This document shows positions 14,834-22,751 of a stretch of DNA of 64,000 nucleotides, one piece after another. This DNA comes from Vulcanimicrobiia bacterium (GTDB lineage: Bacteria; Vulcanimicrobiota; Vulcanimicrobiia; Vulcanimicrobiales; Vulcanimicrobiaceae). Every line of letters begins with the position of its first letter. Positions within the stretch are counted from its first letter, which is position 1. The translations under genes were made by a program, and so were the position numbers. The stretch covers positions 1 to 64,000 of the forward strand of contig JAICWY010000005.1 of the NCBI GenBank assembly GCA_025934645.1, read 5' to 3'. The notes beneath the pieces are model-generated. The model searched no databases. It worked only from the letters and a program-made list of their open reading frames with translations, and had not been told where the DNA came from.

Positions 14834-16073
14834 TCAAGCCACACTCGAAGCGATTTGGCGCATCGAGTCACCGAAGTTAATCGCCACGCTCACGCGCATG
14901 GTCCGCGACGTGAGCGTGGCGGAAGACTTAGCGCAGGACGCGTTCGTAACCGCGCTCGCGCAGTGGCCCTCCGAAGGCATCCCGCGCAATCCGGGCGCGT
15001 GGCTGACGACAACGGCCAAACGGCGCGCGATCGATCTGCTCCGCCGGCAGAAGAATCTCGACCGAAAACACGAGACGATCGCGCACGAGCTGGAAAGCGG
15101 CGCGGCCACACCGGAATTGGATTCCGCGTTGGAAGACATCGACGACGATTTGCTGCGGCTGATGTTTATCGCCTGTCATCCCGTCCTCACTGCGCAAGCA
15201 CGCGTTGCGCTTACCCTGCGCCTGCTGGGCGGCCTTACCACGCCGGAGATTGCGCGGGCGTTCCTCGTTCCCGAGCCGACGATCGCGCAGCGCATCGTTC
15301 GCGCGAAACGGACGCTCTCCGAAGCGCGCGTCCCGTTCGAAGTGCCGGCCGGTCCGGACCGCATGCAGCGCCTCGCGTCGGTGCTCGAGGCGATTTACCT
15401 GATCTTCAACGAGGGCTATGCCGCAAGCGCCGGAGATGACGTGCTTCGCCCGCAATTGGTCGAAGATGCTTTGCGTCTGGGTCGCATTCTCGCGCGCCTC
15501 GTGCCGGATGAGCCGGAAGTACACGGTCTCGTCGCGCTAATGGAGATTCAAGCATCGCGCATGCGTGCACGCGTCGACGCGAACGGAGATCCGGTGTTAC
15601 TGCTCGATCAAGATCGCGGCCGCTGGAATCACTTGCTGATCCGTCGCGGTTTGGACGCGCTCGAACGCGCCCAGCGGCTGGGCGGCGGTTTCGGGCCGTA
15701 CGCCCTGCAAGCGGCGATCGGCGCATGTCACGCGCGCGCCGCGACTGCAGCGCATACCGATTGGGAACGCATTGCCGCGCTCTACGATGCACTTGCGGAG
15801 ACTCAGCCCTCGCCCGTTGTCGAGCTAAATCGCGCTGTCGCCGTCGCGATGGCGTTCGGGCCGCAGAATGGCTTGGACATCGCCGATACGCTGCTGAACG
15901 AGCCGGCGCTCAAAGCGTATCATCTCCTGCCCAGCGTTCGTGCCGATCTGTTGGAAAAGCTCGGCCGCTTTACCGAAGCCCGCGCGGAATACGAGCGCGC
16001 GGCATCGCTCGCGTCAAACACGCGGGACCGCCAGCTGCTCGCATCGCGGGCCGCCCGTCTTTCGCTATGCTAG
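14829..16073 (+). CDS. ECF sigma factor with C-terminal TPR extension (ECF42-type)
   Basis: About 414 residues. Region 2 (ATLTRMVRDVSVAEDLAQDA, AWLTTTAKRRAIDLLRRQ) and region 4 (VALTLRLLGGLTTPEIARAF then VPEPTIAQRIVRAKRTL) fill residues 10-190. The remaining 220 form helical TPR-like repeats (LNRAVAVAMAFGP, FTEARAEYERAASLA). This architecture next to a DGPF protein defines group ECF42, in which the tail replaces a classical anti-sigma factor. The start is odd: no ATG, GTG or TTG sits near the expected N-terminus; ATT at 14829, overlapping the upstream TAA, gives the family-like M-N-Q-A-T-L-E-A-I-W-R-I-E-S. Confidence 0.9.
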   Translation: MNQATLEAIWRIESPKLIATLTRMVRDVSVAEDLAQDAFVTALAQWPSEGIPRNPGAWLTTTAKRRAIDLLRRQKNLDRKHETIAHELESGAATPELDSALEDIDDDLLRLMFIACHPVLTAQARVALTLRLLGGLTTPEIARAFLVPEPTIAQRIVRAKRTLSEARVPFEVPAGPDRMQRLASVLEAIYLIFNEGYAASAGDDVLRPQLVEDALRLGRILARLVPDEPEVHGLVALMEIQASRMRARVDANGDPVLLLDQDRGRWNHLLIRRGLDALERAQRLGGGFGPYALQAAIGACHARAATAAHTDWERIAALYDALAETQPSPVVELNRAVAVAMAFGPQNGLDIADTLLNEPALKAYHLLPSVRADLLEKLGRFTEARAEYERAASLASNTRDRQLLASRAARLSLC

Positions 16074-16162
16074 CAGCCGGATAACTCACGGAGATTCTAT
16101 AACGCGCTGTCCTGTCTTCGGCAACGCCGGAACAGTTTGAACGCCCATAGAAGCCCGCGGTC

Positions 16163-17353
16163 ATGGTGGAAGAGGTCGAATTCCTCGTCGTCGGCTGCGG
16201 ACCGGCGGGCGGTACGGCTGCTCGCGAGGCGGCGCGCGCGGGCGTGGAAACCGTGGTCCTCGATAAAGACAGCGTCGTCGGCGCGAAGCGGGTGTGCGCC
16301 GCAGGGCTGCGCCCCGGATTTTGCGAGACCTTCGACGTGCCGCGTTCGATCGTGCACTGCGATACGCCGCGTCTTGCGCTCTTCGACGTGCGCTTTCGCG
16401 AGTACGAAGTCTTTTTCGGGCCCGGCCATACGACCACGCGTGAAGAGCTCGACGGCACCATTGCGGATCTCGCGCGCAAAGACGGCGCGCACGTGCGCAC
16501 CTCGTCGCTCTACCGTTCGCTCCGCCGTGACGGCAAGCGCATCATCGCCGAGTACGCCGACATGCAAAGCGGCGAGCGCAAAGAGATCGCTGCCCGTCAC
16601 ATCTTCTTAGCGCAAGGTTCGACCGCGAAGCTCGAGCAAACCGAATTCGGATACGCCGAGTGGCAAAACGGTCTCGTGACCACGCTGCAGTATCGCGTGT
16701 ACTTGGAACGGCCCGCAGCCGCGATCGCATATCAAACGTTGGAGATGCACTACTTCCCCACGCAGGACGGCCGCATGACGGTCGCATGGATGTTTCCCAA
16801 ACGCGATCATTTGGCGATCGGCCTCGGCGTTATGGGCAAGATGCCCGGCGCGATGCTGCGCGAGGAGCTCGACCGCTTCACCGCGCGCGTGCGCGACCGG
16901 CTCTATCCCGGCATCGCCCACACCATAAAAACCGAGGGCCATCTGCTATACGGCGCCGAGCCGCGCCCCGCCATTGCTGCGGACGGGGCTATGGTCGGAG
17001 GCACCGCCGCCGGCTTGGTGGACGCGACCAACGGCGAGGGCATCTATGAAGCCGCCATGAGCGGACGTTTCGCAGCGCACGCGGTTGCCAAACGCGCCGC
17101 GGCCGATCCGGCGGCCGAATACCAGCGCGCCGTCAAGAGCCGCTTCTACCGCCGCCTGCGCCACCGGGCGCACCTGATGCGCTATCTCGAGAAAAGACCG
17201 GCGCGCTACGCTTTGCTTTTCGAACAACTGGCGAAGGCACCCCGGTTTGCCGATATTCTCCAGCGAGAAGATCACGAACGCACTATGCCCGACCGTCTGT
17301 ACCTGTATCAACAAGCGCTGCGCTTTGCAGCGCGAGCAAATTTTTGCTCGTAG
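16163..17353 (+). CDS. FAD-dependent oxidoreductase, geranylgeranyl-reductase family
   Basis: A 396-residue flavoprotein. The N-terminal dinucleotide site is VVGCGPAGGTAAREAARAGV followed by the acidic end VVLDKD. The central part contains LAQGSTAKLEQ and the C-terminal FAD motif reads MVGGTAAGLVDATNGEGIYEA, the form found in geranylgeranyl reductases (ChlP/BchP, archaeal GGR). Such enzymes reduce prenyl double bonds with NAD(P)H or ferredoxin; related proteins act on menaquinone or lipid tails. No photosynthesis genes are present, so the substrate is open. The cheR gene starts within its 3' end. Confidence 0.85.
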   Translation: MVEEVEFLVVGCGPAGGTAAREAARAGVETVVLDKDSVVGAKRVCAAGLRPGFCETFDVPRSIVHCDTPRLALFDVRFREYEVFFGPGHTTTREELDGTIADLARKDGAHVRTSSLYRSLRRDGKRIIAEYADMQSGERKEIAARHIFLAQGSTAKLEQTEFGYAEWQNGLVTTLQYRVYLERPAAAIAYQTLEMHYFPTQDGRMTVAWMFPKRDHLAIGLGVMGKMPGAMLREELDRFTARVRDRLYPGIAHTIKTEGHLLYGAEPRPAIAADGAMVGGTAAGLVDATNGEGIYEAAMSGRFAAHAVAKRAAADPAAEYQRAVKSRFYRRLRHRAHLMRYLEKRPARYALLFEQLAKAPRFADILQREDHERTMPDRLYLYQQALRFAARANFCS

Positions 17354-18174
17354 CGATCTCTGAAACGGAGTTCCGCCGTCTTCGCGATGCCATTCGCGAG
17401 CGCTTCGGCATTTTTTTCGATGACTCCAAACAGTTTTTACTCCAAAGCCGGCTGCAGACGCGTCTGGTCAAGCGCAGCCTGCCGGATTTTAACGCGTACT
17501 TGAACTTTCTCACCGCGCATCCCGAGCGCCAGATCGAATGGGACGAACTCGCCTCCGTCCTCTCGAACAACGAAACGTATTTCTTCCGCGAACGCGCGCA
17601 GCTCGAAGTGCTGGCAAACGAGGTTGTGGAAGAAGTGCGAAAGACCGGCGGCAAATTGCGCGTGTGGTCCTCGGCTTGTTCGACCGGTGAAGAACCCTTC
17701 TCCATTGCGATGACGCTGCTCGAAACGCGCCGGCTCGCGCCCGCGCAGATTGAGATCAGGGCCAGCGATCTATCGCCGCGCGCGCTCGAAAAGAGCGAGA
17801 CGGCGTTTTACCGGGAACTCAGCTTTCGCGCGACCCCCCCGGAACTGATACAAAAGTACTTCAAGCCGTTCCAGGGCGGCTTTTTGATCTCGAACGAAAT
17901 TAAACGCATGGTCGAATTCTTCCGGATAAATCTGTTGGATGAACGCGCCGTCGCACAACAGGGACCGGTTGACGCAATCTTCTGCCGGAACGTTTTAATT
18001 TATTTCGATAAGCCCACGCAGAAGCGCGTCGTCGAGGCGTTCGCAAAGGCGCTGCGTCCGCGCGGCTTGCTGTTCCTCGGGCATGCGGAATCGATCATGC
18101 GCTTGACCGACATGTACGAGCCGATCGTTACCGCAAAAGCGATCTACTACAGGGTGAAACCGCATGCCCATTAG
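17344..18174 (+). CDS. cheR: Chemotaxis methyltransferase CheR
   Basis: A 276-residue enzyme that methylates glutamates of chemoreceptors using S-adenosylmethionine. The N-terminal helical domain (ETEFRRLRDAIRERFGIFF) precedes the SAM domain with NNETYFFRE, VWSSACSTGEEPFSIAM near residue 106, and DAIFCRNVLIYFD near 213. Start TTG 17344 overlaps the end of the oxidoreductase gene; no strong ribosome site is seen. The cheB gene starts 11 bases before its stop. Adaptation enzymes are thus encoded with fliA, some 45 kb from cheY-cheC-cheA. Confidence 0.95.
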   Translation: MLVAISETEFRRLRDAIRERFGIFFDDSKQFLLQSRLQTRLVKRSLPDFNAYLNFLTAHPERQIEWDELASVLSNNETYFFRERAQLEVLANEVVEEVRKTGGKLRVWSSACSTGEEPFSIAMTLLETRRLAPAQIEIRASDLSPRALEKSETAFYRELSFRATPPELIQKYFKPFQGGFLISNEIKRMVEFFRINLLDERAVAQQGPVDAIFCRNVLIYFDKPTQKRVVEAFAKALRPRGLLFLGHAESIMRLTDMYEPIVTAKAIYYRVKPHAH

Positions 18175-19240
18175 CGTACTCGTCGTCGACGACTCGGCGT
18201 TTATGCGCATGGCGATCACCAAGATGCTCGAGGCGGAGCCGGGCATCGTGGTCATCGGCACTGCGCGCAACGGCGAAGAAGCCGTGCAAAAAGCGCAGCA
18301 GCTCTACCCCAACGTCGTTACGATGGATGTAGAGATGCCCGGCATGGGCGGCTTGGAAGCGGTGCGCGAGATTACCGCGCAGAGCGGCGTGCCGATCATC
18401 ATGGTCAGCGCGCTCACGCAACAAGGCGCGGAGACGACTTTTCGCGCGCTCGAACTGGGAGCGGTCGATTTTATTCCCAAGCCGGACGCCGCGTACGTGA
18501 ACATCAGCGACGTCGCGCGGGACCTGATAGCGAAAGTGCGCGTTTTCGCGCGTCGCGCTCCCGCGAGCCGCATGGCCGTACGGCCCAAAGTCGCCATGCC
18601 GCCGATTGCGGACCATCCCGCACCGCTCAGCACGCGCGTCGAGGGCTCCTTCGAGTGCGTCGCGATCGGCACGTCGACGGGCGGTCCCGTTGCGCTCTCG
18701 CGAATCATTCCGGCATTGCCCGCGAATTTTCCGCTGCCCATCGTTATCGTGCAGCACATGCCGCCCGGCTTCACGCGTCCGCTGGCCGAACGCCTCAATT
18801 CGTCGAGTCAGATCACCGTCGTCGAAGGATCTGACGGCATGATTCTGCGTCCCGGCGAAGCGGTGATCGCGCCGGCGGGACGTCAACTGCGCACGCGCCG
18901 TATGTACGGCAGCGACAAGGTCGAAATCGCGCTCGGAAATGATGACGGGCGCTCGCTGCACGTTCCGAGCGTCGACGTTATGACGGCGTCGGTGGCGGAA
19001 ACCTACGGCGCCGGAACGCTTGCTGCAATTCTCACCGGTATGGGGCAAGACGGTGTGGTTGGTTTACGGAGCGTAAAGGACCGCGGCGGATTCGTGGTCG
19101 GTCAAGACGCCGCAACCTCCGTCGTGTACGGTATGCCGCGTGCCGCCGCGCAAGCCGGGTTGGTCGATCGCGTACTGCCGTTGGATGCGATCGCTTCCGC
19201 GCTCTGCGAACTAACGAACACTTCCTTCGCGAGGTCTTAA
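18164..19240 (+). CDS. cheB: Chemotaxis response regulator methylesterase CheB
   Basis: A 358-residue two-domain enzyme that removes methyl groups from chemoreceptors when phosphorylated. The receiver domain (1-120) has VVDDS, phospho-acceptor Asp55 in VTMDVEMPG, and a Lys in FIPKPD. A linker leads to the esterase domain with catalytic Ser in AIGTSTGGP (around residue 170), His in VIVQHMPPGF and Asp in ILTGMGQDG. All catalytic residues are present. It overlaps cheR by 11 bases and is followed by a hairpin-rich gap before fliA. Confidence 0.97.
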   Translation: MPISVLVVDDSAFMRMAITKMLEAEPGIVVIGTARNGEEAVQKAQQLYPNVVTMDVEMPGMGGLEAVREITAQSGVPIIMVSALTQQGAETTFRALELGAVDFIPKPDAAYVNISDVARDLIAKVRVFARRAPASRMAVRPKVAMPPIADHPAPLSTRVEGSFECVAIGTSTGGPVALSRIIPALPANFPLPIVIVQHMPPGFTRPLAERLNSSSQITVVEGSDGMILRPGEAVIAPAGRQLRTRRMYGSDKVEIALGNDDGRSLHVPSVDVMTASVAETYGAGTLAAILTGMGQDGVVGLRSVKDRGGFVVGQDAATSVVYGMPRAAAQAGLVDRVLPLDAIASALCELTNTSFARS

Positions 19241-19248
19241 CGGAATCT

Positions 19249-19310
19249 GGGCCAAGCCCTCAGCCTTTTGCCAGGAGCGGGAGTTCCCGCGCGCAATAGA
19301 ACCCGCAAGG
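19249..19310 (+). other. Hairpin-rich leader upstream of fliA
   Basis: The 92-base gap between cheB and fliA holds GGGC-CAA-GCCC (19249-19259), GCGGGA-GT-TCCCGC (19277-19290) and an enclosing pairing of GCCTTTTGC (19263-19271) with GCAAGGC (19304-19310). No T-run follows, so it is not a standard terminator. It may be a structured 5' leader or an attenuator for fliA; no known riboswitch class was matched. Confidence 0.35.
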
Positions 19311-19332
19311 CACCCGGACCCTCGGAGCGTGG

Positions 19333-20172
19333 ATGAGGCTTAAAGGGAGTTCGCACCGCTACGTGATTGGCGGCCTCGAACTTACACGAGAACAGATCGT
19401 TCACAAGTACTTGCACCTGGTGAAGTACGTCGCTGGGCGCATCTCGGTGAACCTGCCGCCGAACGTCGAGTTGAACGATCTCATCAATGACGGCATACTC
19501 GGCCTCATCGATGCAATCGAGAAGTATGACGACGCGCGTGGTGTGAAGTTCGAAACCTACGCGATCACGCGAATCAACGGCGCGATTTTAGACGCCTTAC
19601 GGTCGCTCGATTGGGTTCCGCGGGCGGTTCGCCAACGCGCCCGCGAATTGGAACGCGCCTATCAGGCGCTGGAAGCCGAATTCGGCCGCGTGCCGACCGA
19701 AGACGAAATCGCGGAGAAGATGGGGATCTCGCGCAAAGAGCTCGACACGCTGATGCAGCGCGTGCGCGGCACGGCGGTGCTCTCGCTCGAAGAGTTTCTC
19801 CCCAACGAAAAAGGCTACGAAATTCCGCTCGTCGACACGCTTAAAGACGGCGACAACGACGTCACGACCGCCGTCGAAGCGCGCGAGATTCGAAGCGCGC
19901 TGGTCTCCGCGGTCGAAGAATTGCCGCAGCAAGAGCGCACGGTCATCTCGCTCTATTATTTCGACGGGCTCACGCTCAAAGAGATCAAGAGCGCGCTCAA
20001 CGTTTCCGAATCGCGCGTCTCGCAGATCCACGCGCAAGCCGTCATCCATCTGCGCCAAAAACTCCGCGAACTGCGCTCCGACCTGGGCTACCGTGAGGGT
20101 GACCCGAACGTCAAGCAGAAATACTTGCGGAAATCCCCGCCTGCCGCCGATAACATGGGTAGAGCCGGCTAA
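19333..20172 (+). CDS. fliA: RNA polymerase sigma-28 factor (FliA/SigD/WhiG family)
   Basis: A 279-residue sigma factor. Region 2 reads LVKYVAGRISVNLPPNVELNDLINDG and YDDARGVKFETYAITRI, which is the FliA signature, followed by WVPRAVRQRARELERA. Region 3 contains RVPTEDEIAEKMGISRKEL, and region 4 ends in ERTVISLYYFDGLTLKEI and VSESRVSQIHAQA. It directs late flagellar and chemotaxis transcription. A site matching its consensus (TAAA-N15-CCGATA) stands before fliF at 32852. The adjacent small gene starts 15 bases downstream. Confidence 0.95.
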   Translation: MRLKGSSHRYVIGGLELTREQIVHKYLHLVKYVAGRISVNLPPNVELNDLINDGILGLIDAIEKYDDARGVKFETYAITRINGAILDALRSLDWVPRAVRQRARELERAYQALEAEFGRVPTEDEIAEKMGISRKELDTLMQRVRGTAVLSLEEFLPNEKGYEIPLVDTLKDGDNDVTTAVEAREIRSALVSAVEELPQQERTVISLYYFDGLTLKEIKSALNVSESRVSQIHAQAVIHLRQKLRELRSDLGYREGDPNVKQKYLRKSPPAADNMGRAG

Positions 20173-20187
20173 ACTAAGGGGGCGTCG

Positions 20188-20517
20188 ATGGCGATCCGCC
20201 CGGTAGACCTACAATTAGCCTACATGGCGGCGCCGCAAAATGCGGCGCTGGTTAGTCATGCTCAGGAGTCGGCCCAGACCGCTCAACAGGCTGCGCAAAA
20301 AGCGTTTGCCGCCGAGGTCGCCGCGCGTCAGGAACAGGTGGACGGGCCTCAAAAGACCGCCGGCCAGAAAATTCATCCGCGTGAAGAGCGCGAGCCTGCG
20401 GAGCACGAGTGGTCGGACCAGCCGCGCGATGAGGACGCCGAGGAAGAAGCGCCCGTTCGGGGCGGCCCGTTCGGGCTCGCCGGCGAGGGCGAGCACTTCA
20501 TCGACGTCACCGCTTAG
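20188..20517 (+). CDS. Small conserved-looking flagellar-locus protein, unknown function
   Basis: A 109-residue protein I cannot name. It starts MAIRPVDLQLAYMAAPQNA, a pattern seen in short proteins downstream of sigD/fliA in Clostridia-type loci. Residues 25-55 are Ala/Gln-rich and probably helical (ESAQTAQQAAQKAFAAEVAA), and the rest is highly acidic and disordered. It lies 15 bases after fliA and 5 bases before fliK1, so it belongs to the flagellar operon. A regulatory or chaperone role is possible but not shown by the sequence. Confidence 0.7.
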   Translation: MAIRPVDLQLAYMAAPQNAALVSHAQESAQTAQQAAQKAFAAEVAARQEQVDGPQKTAGQKIHPREEREPAEHEWSDQPRDEDAEEEAPVRGGPFGLAGEGEHFIDVTA

Positions 20518-20522
20518 CCCCG

Positions 20523-22157
20523 ATGTCCTCGATCGATCCCGCCGTTTTGGCCGCCGCGCTGCAAGCCGTCGCGTCCGCGCAGAACGCTATGGCCGATGCG
20601 GTACTGCAATTGGAGGCATCCGCAGGCGCGCTGGATCTCGGTGTTACCGCAGCGGTGCTGCAGGCGCAGGTTGCCGTCGGCGACGTGCTCGCCGCCAAAG
20701 TGCTGCCGCCGCAGAACGGCACGGACTACATCGAAATTCTCGGCCGTCCGGTAGCGGCGCAGCTCCCGCCGGGCGTGTATCCCGGCGAATCGCTCAACCT
20801 TCAAATCACCGGCTTCAGCGGCACGCAAATTTTCGTCCGCGCCGTCCAAACGCCGCCCTCCGATATACCGGTTTCGCCGAGCCCTCAAAGCGCGCCGGCG
20901 CCGCAACAGAGCGCGCCGGCGCCGCAACAAAGTGCGCCGGCCGCGCGACAAGCTGTTCCAACACCGCAATCCGGCGCGCAAATACCGGAAAAGAACGCCC
21001 AGCCGCCCTTCGTCATGGTGAGCCGCGCCGAACCACGGCCGATGCCGTCGAGGCCACAGGCTGCGCCGTCGCCTGTCGCCCCGCCCCTGAACGAAAAAAG
21101 CGCTATGCCGACCGCTCGCATCGCCGCATCGCAAGCCGCTGCTCTTTCGCAACGTCCGGCGCCGCCGCAAACTGCTGCCGCCGCAACGCGCGCAACATCG
21201 CCCGCTCGCGCAGCGCAACCGGCCGTGCCCAATATCGTGCAGCGAGTGATCCGCACCGTAGGCGATCTTCTCAAAGCCGCGCGGGTTCCCGACACGCCGT
21301 TCACGCGCACGGCCGCGGCGGTCGCGCCGCAAGCGCCTACGCGGATCAGCACCGTACTGCAGCGTCTGGAATCGGCGCTTCCCAAGGCAAGCGACGACGC
21401 GCGCATCCAAACGCTGCGCACGCTGCTAGCCTTTACCTCGCGCATCGATCCCTCCAACGAAGAAACGCTTCCCGCGCAAATCTCTTCGTTCGTGTCGAAC
21501 GTCGTTGAAGGCGCCGAGCCGAAACTCTCGCAGCTGCTGCGGGCGCATGCAACTTCCAACGATAAAGATGTGCACGCAACGCCCGTTCTCGCGCAGGCGC
21601 GCGCGGCGGAACGCACGGCCGCCATCGGCCACGATCTAAAGTCCGTCGTACTCTCGCTCATGCGCGATCCGCCGGCAGAGCGCACGCCCAGCCTCACGCA
21701 GGCGTTAAACGAAACGCTGGTTACGCTGACCGCGGCGCAGCTCAACGTTCTTTCGGCGAACGCGCAAGATCCCGGAACGATTTCGATTGCGCTGCCGGCC
21801 TACTTCCACGACGGTGGAAAACCTTCGTACGTACGGATCTCTCGCGATCCGGAAAAGCGCGCGGAAAAACTGGACGCGGACAACTTTCACGTCGCGTTCG
21901 TGCTGGATACAGCGAACTTGGGCACCGTCGCAATCGATCTGCAGAGTTCGGGACGCTCGGTGAAGATCGATGTCAAAACGCAGCGCGAAGCCGCCGCGGG
22001 AACGTTTTCGCAAACGCTCGATTCGCTGCGTTCGCGGTTGGAAGACCTACGCTATCGTGTCGCTTCCGTTACTTCAAAAGCTCTGGACGCCGCATCGGCA
22101 CCCAAGCCGGCTGCGCGAGCAGCCCAGTCCGACGACGGATTGGATCTGCGCGCATGA
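20523..22157 (+). CDS. FliK-like flagellar hook-length control protein (first copy)
   Basis: A 544-residue protein with an N-terminal beta-rich region (AKVLPPQNGTDYIEILGRPV), a long Pro/Ala/Gln-rich linker (about 120-250) and a C-terminal domain of the Flg_hook type (FHVAFVLDTANLGTVAIDLQ and SLRSRLEDLRYRV). FliK measures hook length and switches export specificity by contacting FlhB. The linker holds a 7-residue SAPAPQQ tandem repeat and a dispersed palindromic repeat at 21011. It overlaps the downstream FlhB-like gene by ATGA. A second FliK lies at 46032; this copy resembles the clostridial type. Confidence 0.8.
   Translation: MSSIDPAVLAAALQAVASAQNAMADAVLQLEASAGALDLGVTAAVLQAQVAVGDVLAAKVLPPQNGTDYIEILGRPVAAQLPPGVYPGESLNLQITGFSGTQIFVRAVQTPPSDIPVSPSPQSAPAPQQSAPAPQQSAPAARQAVPTPQSGAQIPEKNAQPPFVMVSRAEPRPMPSRPQAAPSPVAPPLNEKSAMPTARIAASQAAALSQRPAPPQTAAAATRATSPARAAQPAVPNIVQRVIRTVGDLLKAARVPDTPFTRTAAAVAPQAPTRISTVLQRLESALPKASDDARIQTLRTLLAFTSRIDPSNEETLPAQISSFVSNVVEGAEPKLSQLLRAHATSNDKDVHATPVLAQARAAERTAAIGHDLKSVVLSLMRDPPAERTPSLTQALNETLVTLTAAQLNVLSANAQDPGTISIALPAYFHDGGKPSYVRISRDPEKRAEKLDADNFHVAFVLDTANLGTVAIDLQSSGRSVKIDVKTQREAAAGTFSQTLDSLRSRLEDLRYRVASVTSKALDAASAPKPAARAAQSDDGLDLRA
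20889..20942 (+). repeat. 21-bp tandem repeat in the fliK1 linker
   Basis: Two full units of 21 bases (beginning AGCGCGCCGGCGCCGCAAC) and a partial third encode SAPAPQQ repeats. Copies 1 and 2 differ only in the last base, so copy number could change easily and alter linker length. Confidence 0.8.
21011..21056. repeat. Dispersed palindromic repeat, copy within fliK1
   Basis: The string CGTCATGGTGAGC...CGAACCACGGCCGA...GTCGAGGCCA recurs in fliY at 53455-53522, and its core (GTGGTGAGC-TCGAACCAC) at 29473. It is carried in frame in the disordered linker, as VMVSRAEPRPMPSRP. Confidence 0.6.
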
Positions 22158-22468
22158 ACGGCCGCTTCTACGATTTCCGTAAAGACGTCGGCGCGCGTCC
22201 CGCCGCTGCCGCGCTCAAATACGATCCGGTCGGCGACGAAGCGCCGCAAGTCGTTGCGGCCGGCCGCGGGCTGATGGCGGAAGAGATTGTCCGCGTCGCA
22301 CGCGAGAACGGCATTCCATTGCACGAAGACGCGCAATTGGTCGAGGCCCTCTCGCGGCTAGAGCTTACGGACTCGATTCCGCGCGAACTGTACGTCGTCG
22401 TCGCCGAAGTGTTGGCATATGTGTTCCGCGTGGACGCATCGGCCGCCAAACGCAGTCACTCGCGCTAA
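22154..22468 (+). CDS. FlhB-like C-terminal domain protein (standalone export switch homologue)
   Basis: A 104-residue soluble protein equivalent to the cytoplasmic domain of FlhB/YscU: AAALKYDPVGDEAPQVVAAG, IPLHEDAQLVEALSRLEL and IPRELYVVVAEVLAYVF align with the part after the NPTH cleavage site in full FlhB. The NPTH loop and all membrane helices are missing. Standalone homologues (FhlX/YlqH type) are known beside FliK and can partly replace the FlhB C-terminus in export switching. It overlaps fliK1 by four bases (ATGA), so the pair is translated together. The full-length FlhB is encoded at 57983. Confidence 0.88.
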   Translation: MNGRFYDFRKDVGARPAAAALKYDPVGDEAPQVVAAGRGLMAEEIVRVARENGIPLHEDAQLVEALSRLELTDSIPRELYVVVAEVLAYVFRVDASAAKRSHSR

Positions 22469-22647
22469 GCTGCGAGGTTCTGCGCAGCGGATGTGCCTGA
22501 TGTCCGGGGCAGTATTCCGGCCAAGCGTCCGTACAGCGAAATAGTCTCGCGTCTATGCCCCGTAATGCGCTCCACTTCGCGCAGGCTGCGGCCCTGCTGC
22601 AGAAGCGCGATAATGCGTTGCTGCTGTTCGACGGTGAGCGTGTTCAT
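22469..22647 (-). CDS. Truncated IS21-type transposase helix-turn-helix remnant
   Basis: A short frame (about 59 residues from ATG 22647; open to 22737). [19 protein letters not shown] and [23 protein letters not shown] match the N-terminal helix-turn-helix of IS21-family IstA transposases. The catalytic DDE domain, IstB and terminal repeats are absent, and the frame runs straight up to the end of the flhB-like gene, so this is either a transposon relic or a domesticated DNA-binding fragment. It fills most of the 283-base gap before clpP. No good ribosome site is seen, so expression is doubtful. Confidence 0.5.
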
Positions 22648-22751
22648 ACAAGGGCAATGCGGCACGTACGCGCCCCGCGCCTCTTGCGCGGTGGCCGCTT
22701 TTGGGGCGTAAACCGTTCCGATCGAGAAGCCGCGCATGTTATAAGCGCGGT

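Noticed and set aside
19261-19330. c-di-GMP-I (GEMM) riboswitch before fliA
   Set aside because: Only a CGCAA-GGC...CCGG-like second half is present; the CAAACC segment and GAAA tetraloop of the class are missing.
20130-20187. Sigma-28 promoter at GCCGATAA near 20147
   Set aside because: The minus 10 octamer is perfect, but it is coding sequence of fliA and the tetrad 15 bases upstream (GCGG) does not resemble TAAA.
20240-21508. 422-codon plus-strand frame overlapping fliK1
   Set aside because: Arg-rich shifted frame of fliK1, with no recognisable domain; fliK1 has good ends, coupling and a recognisable C-domain.
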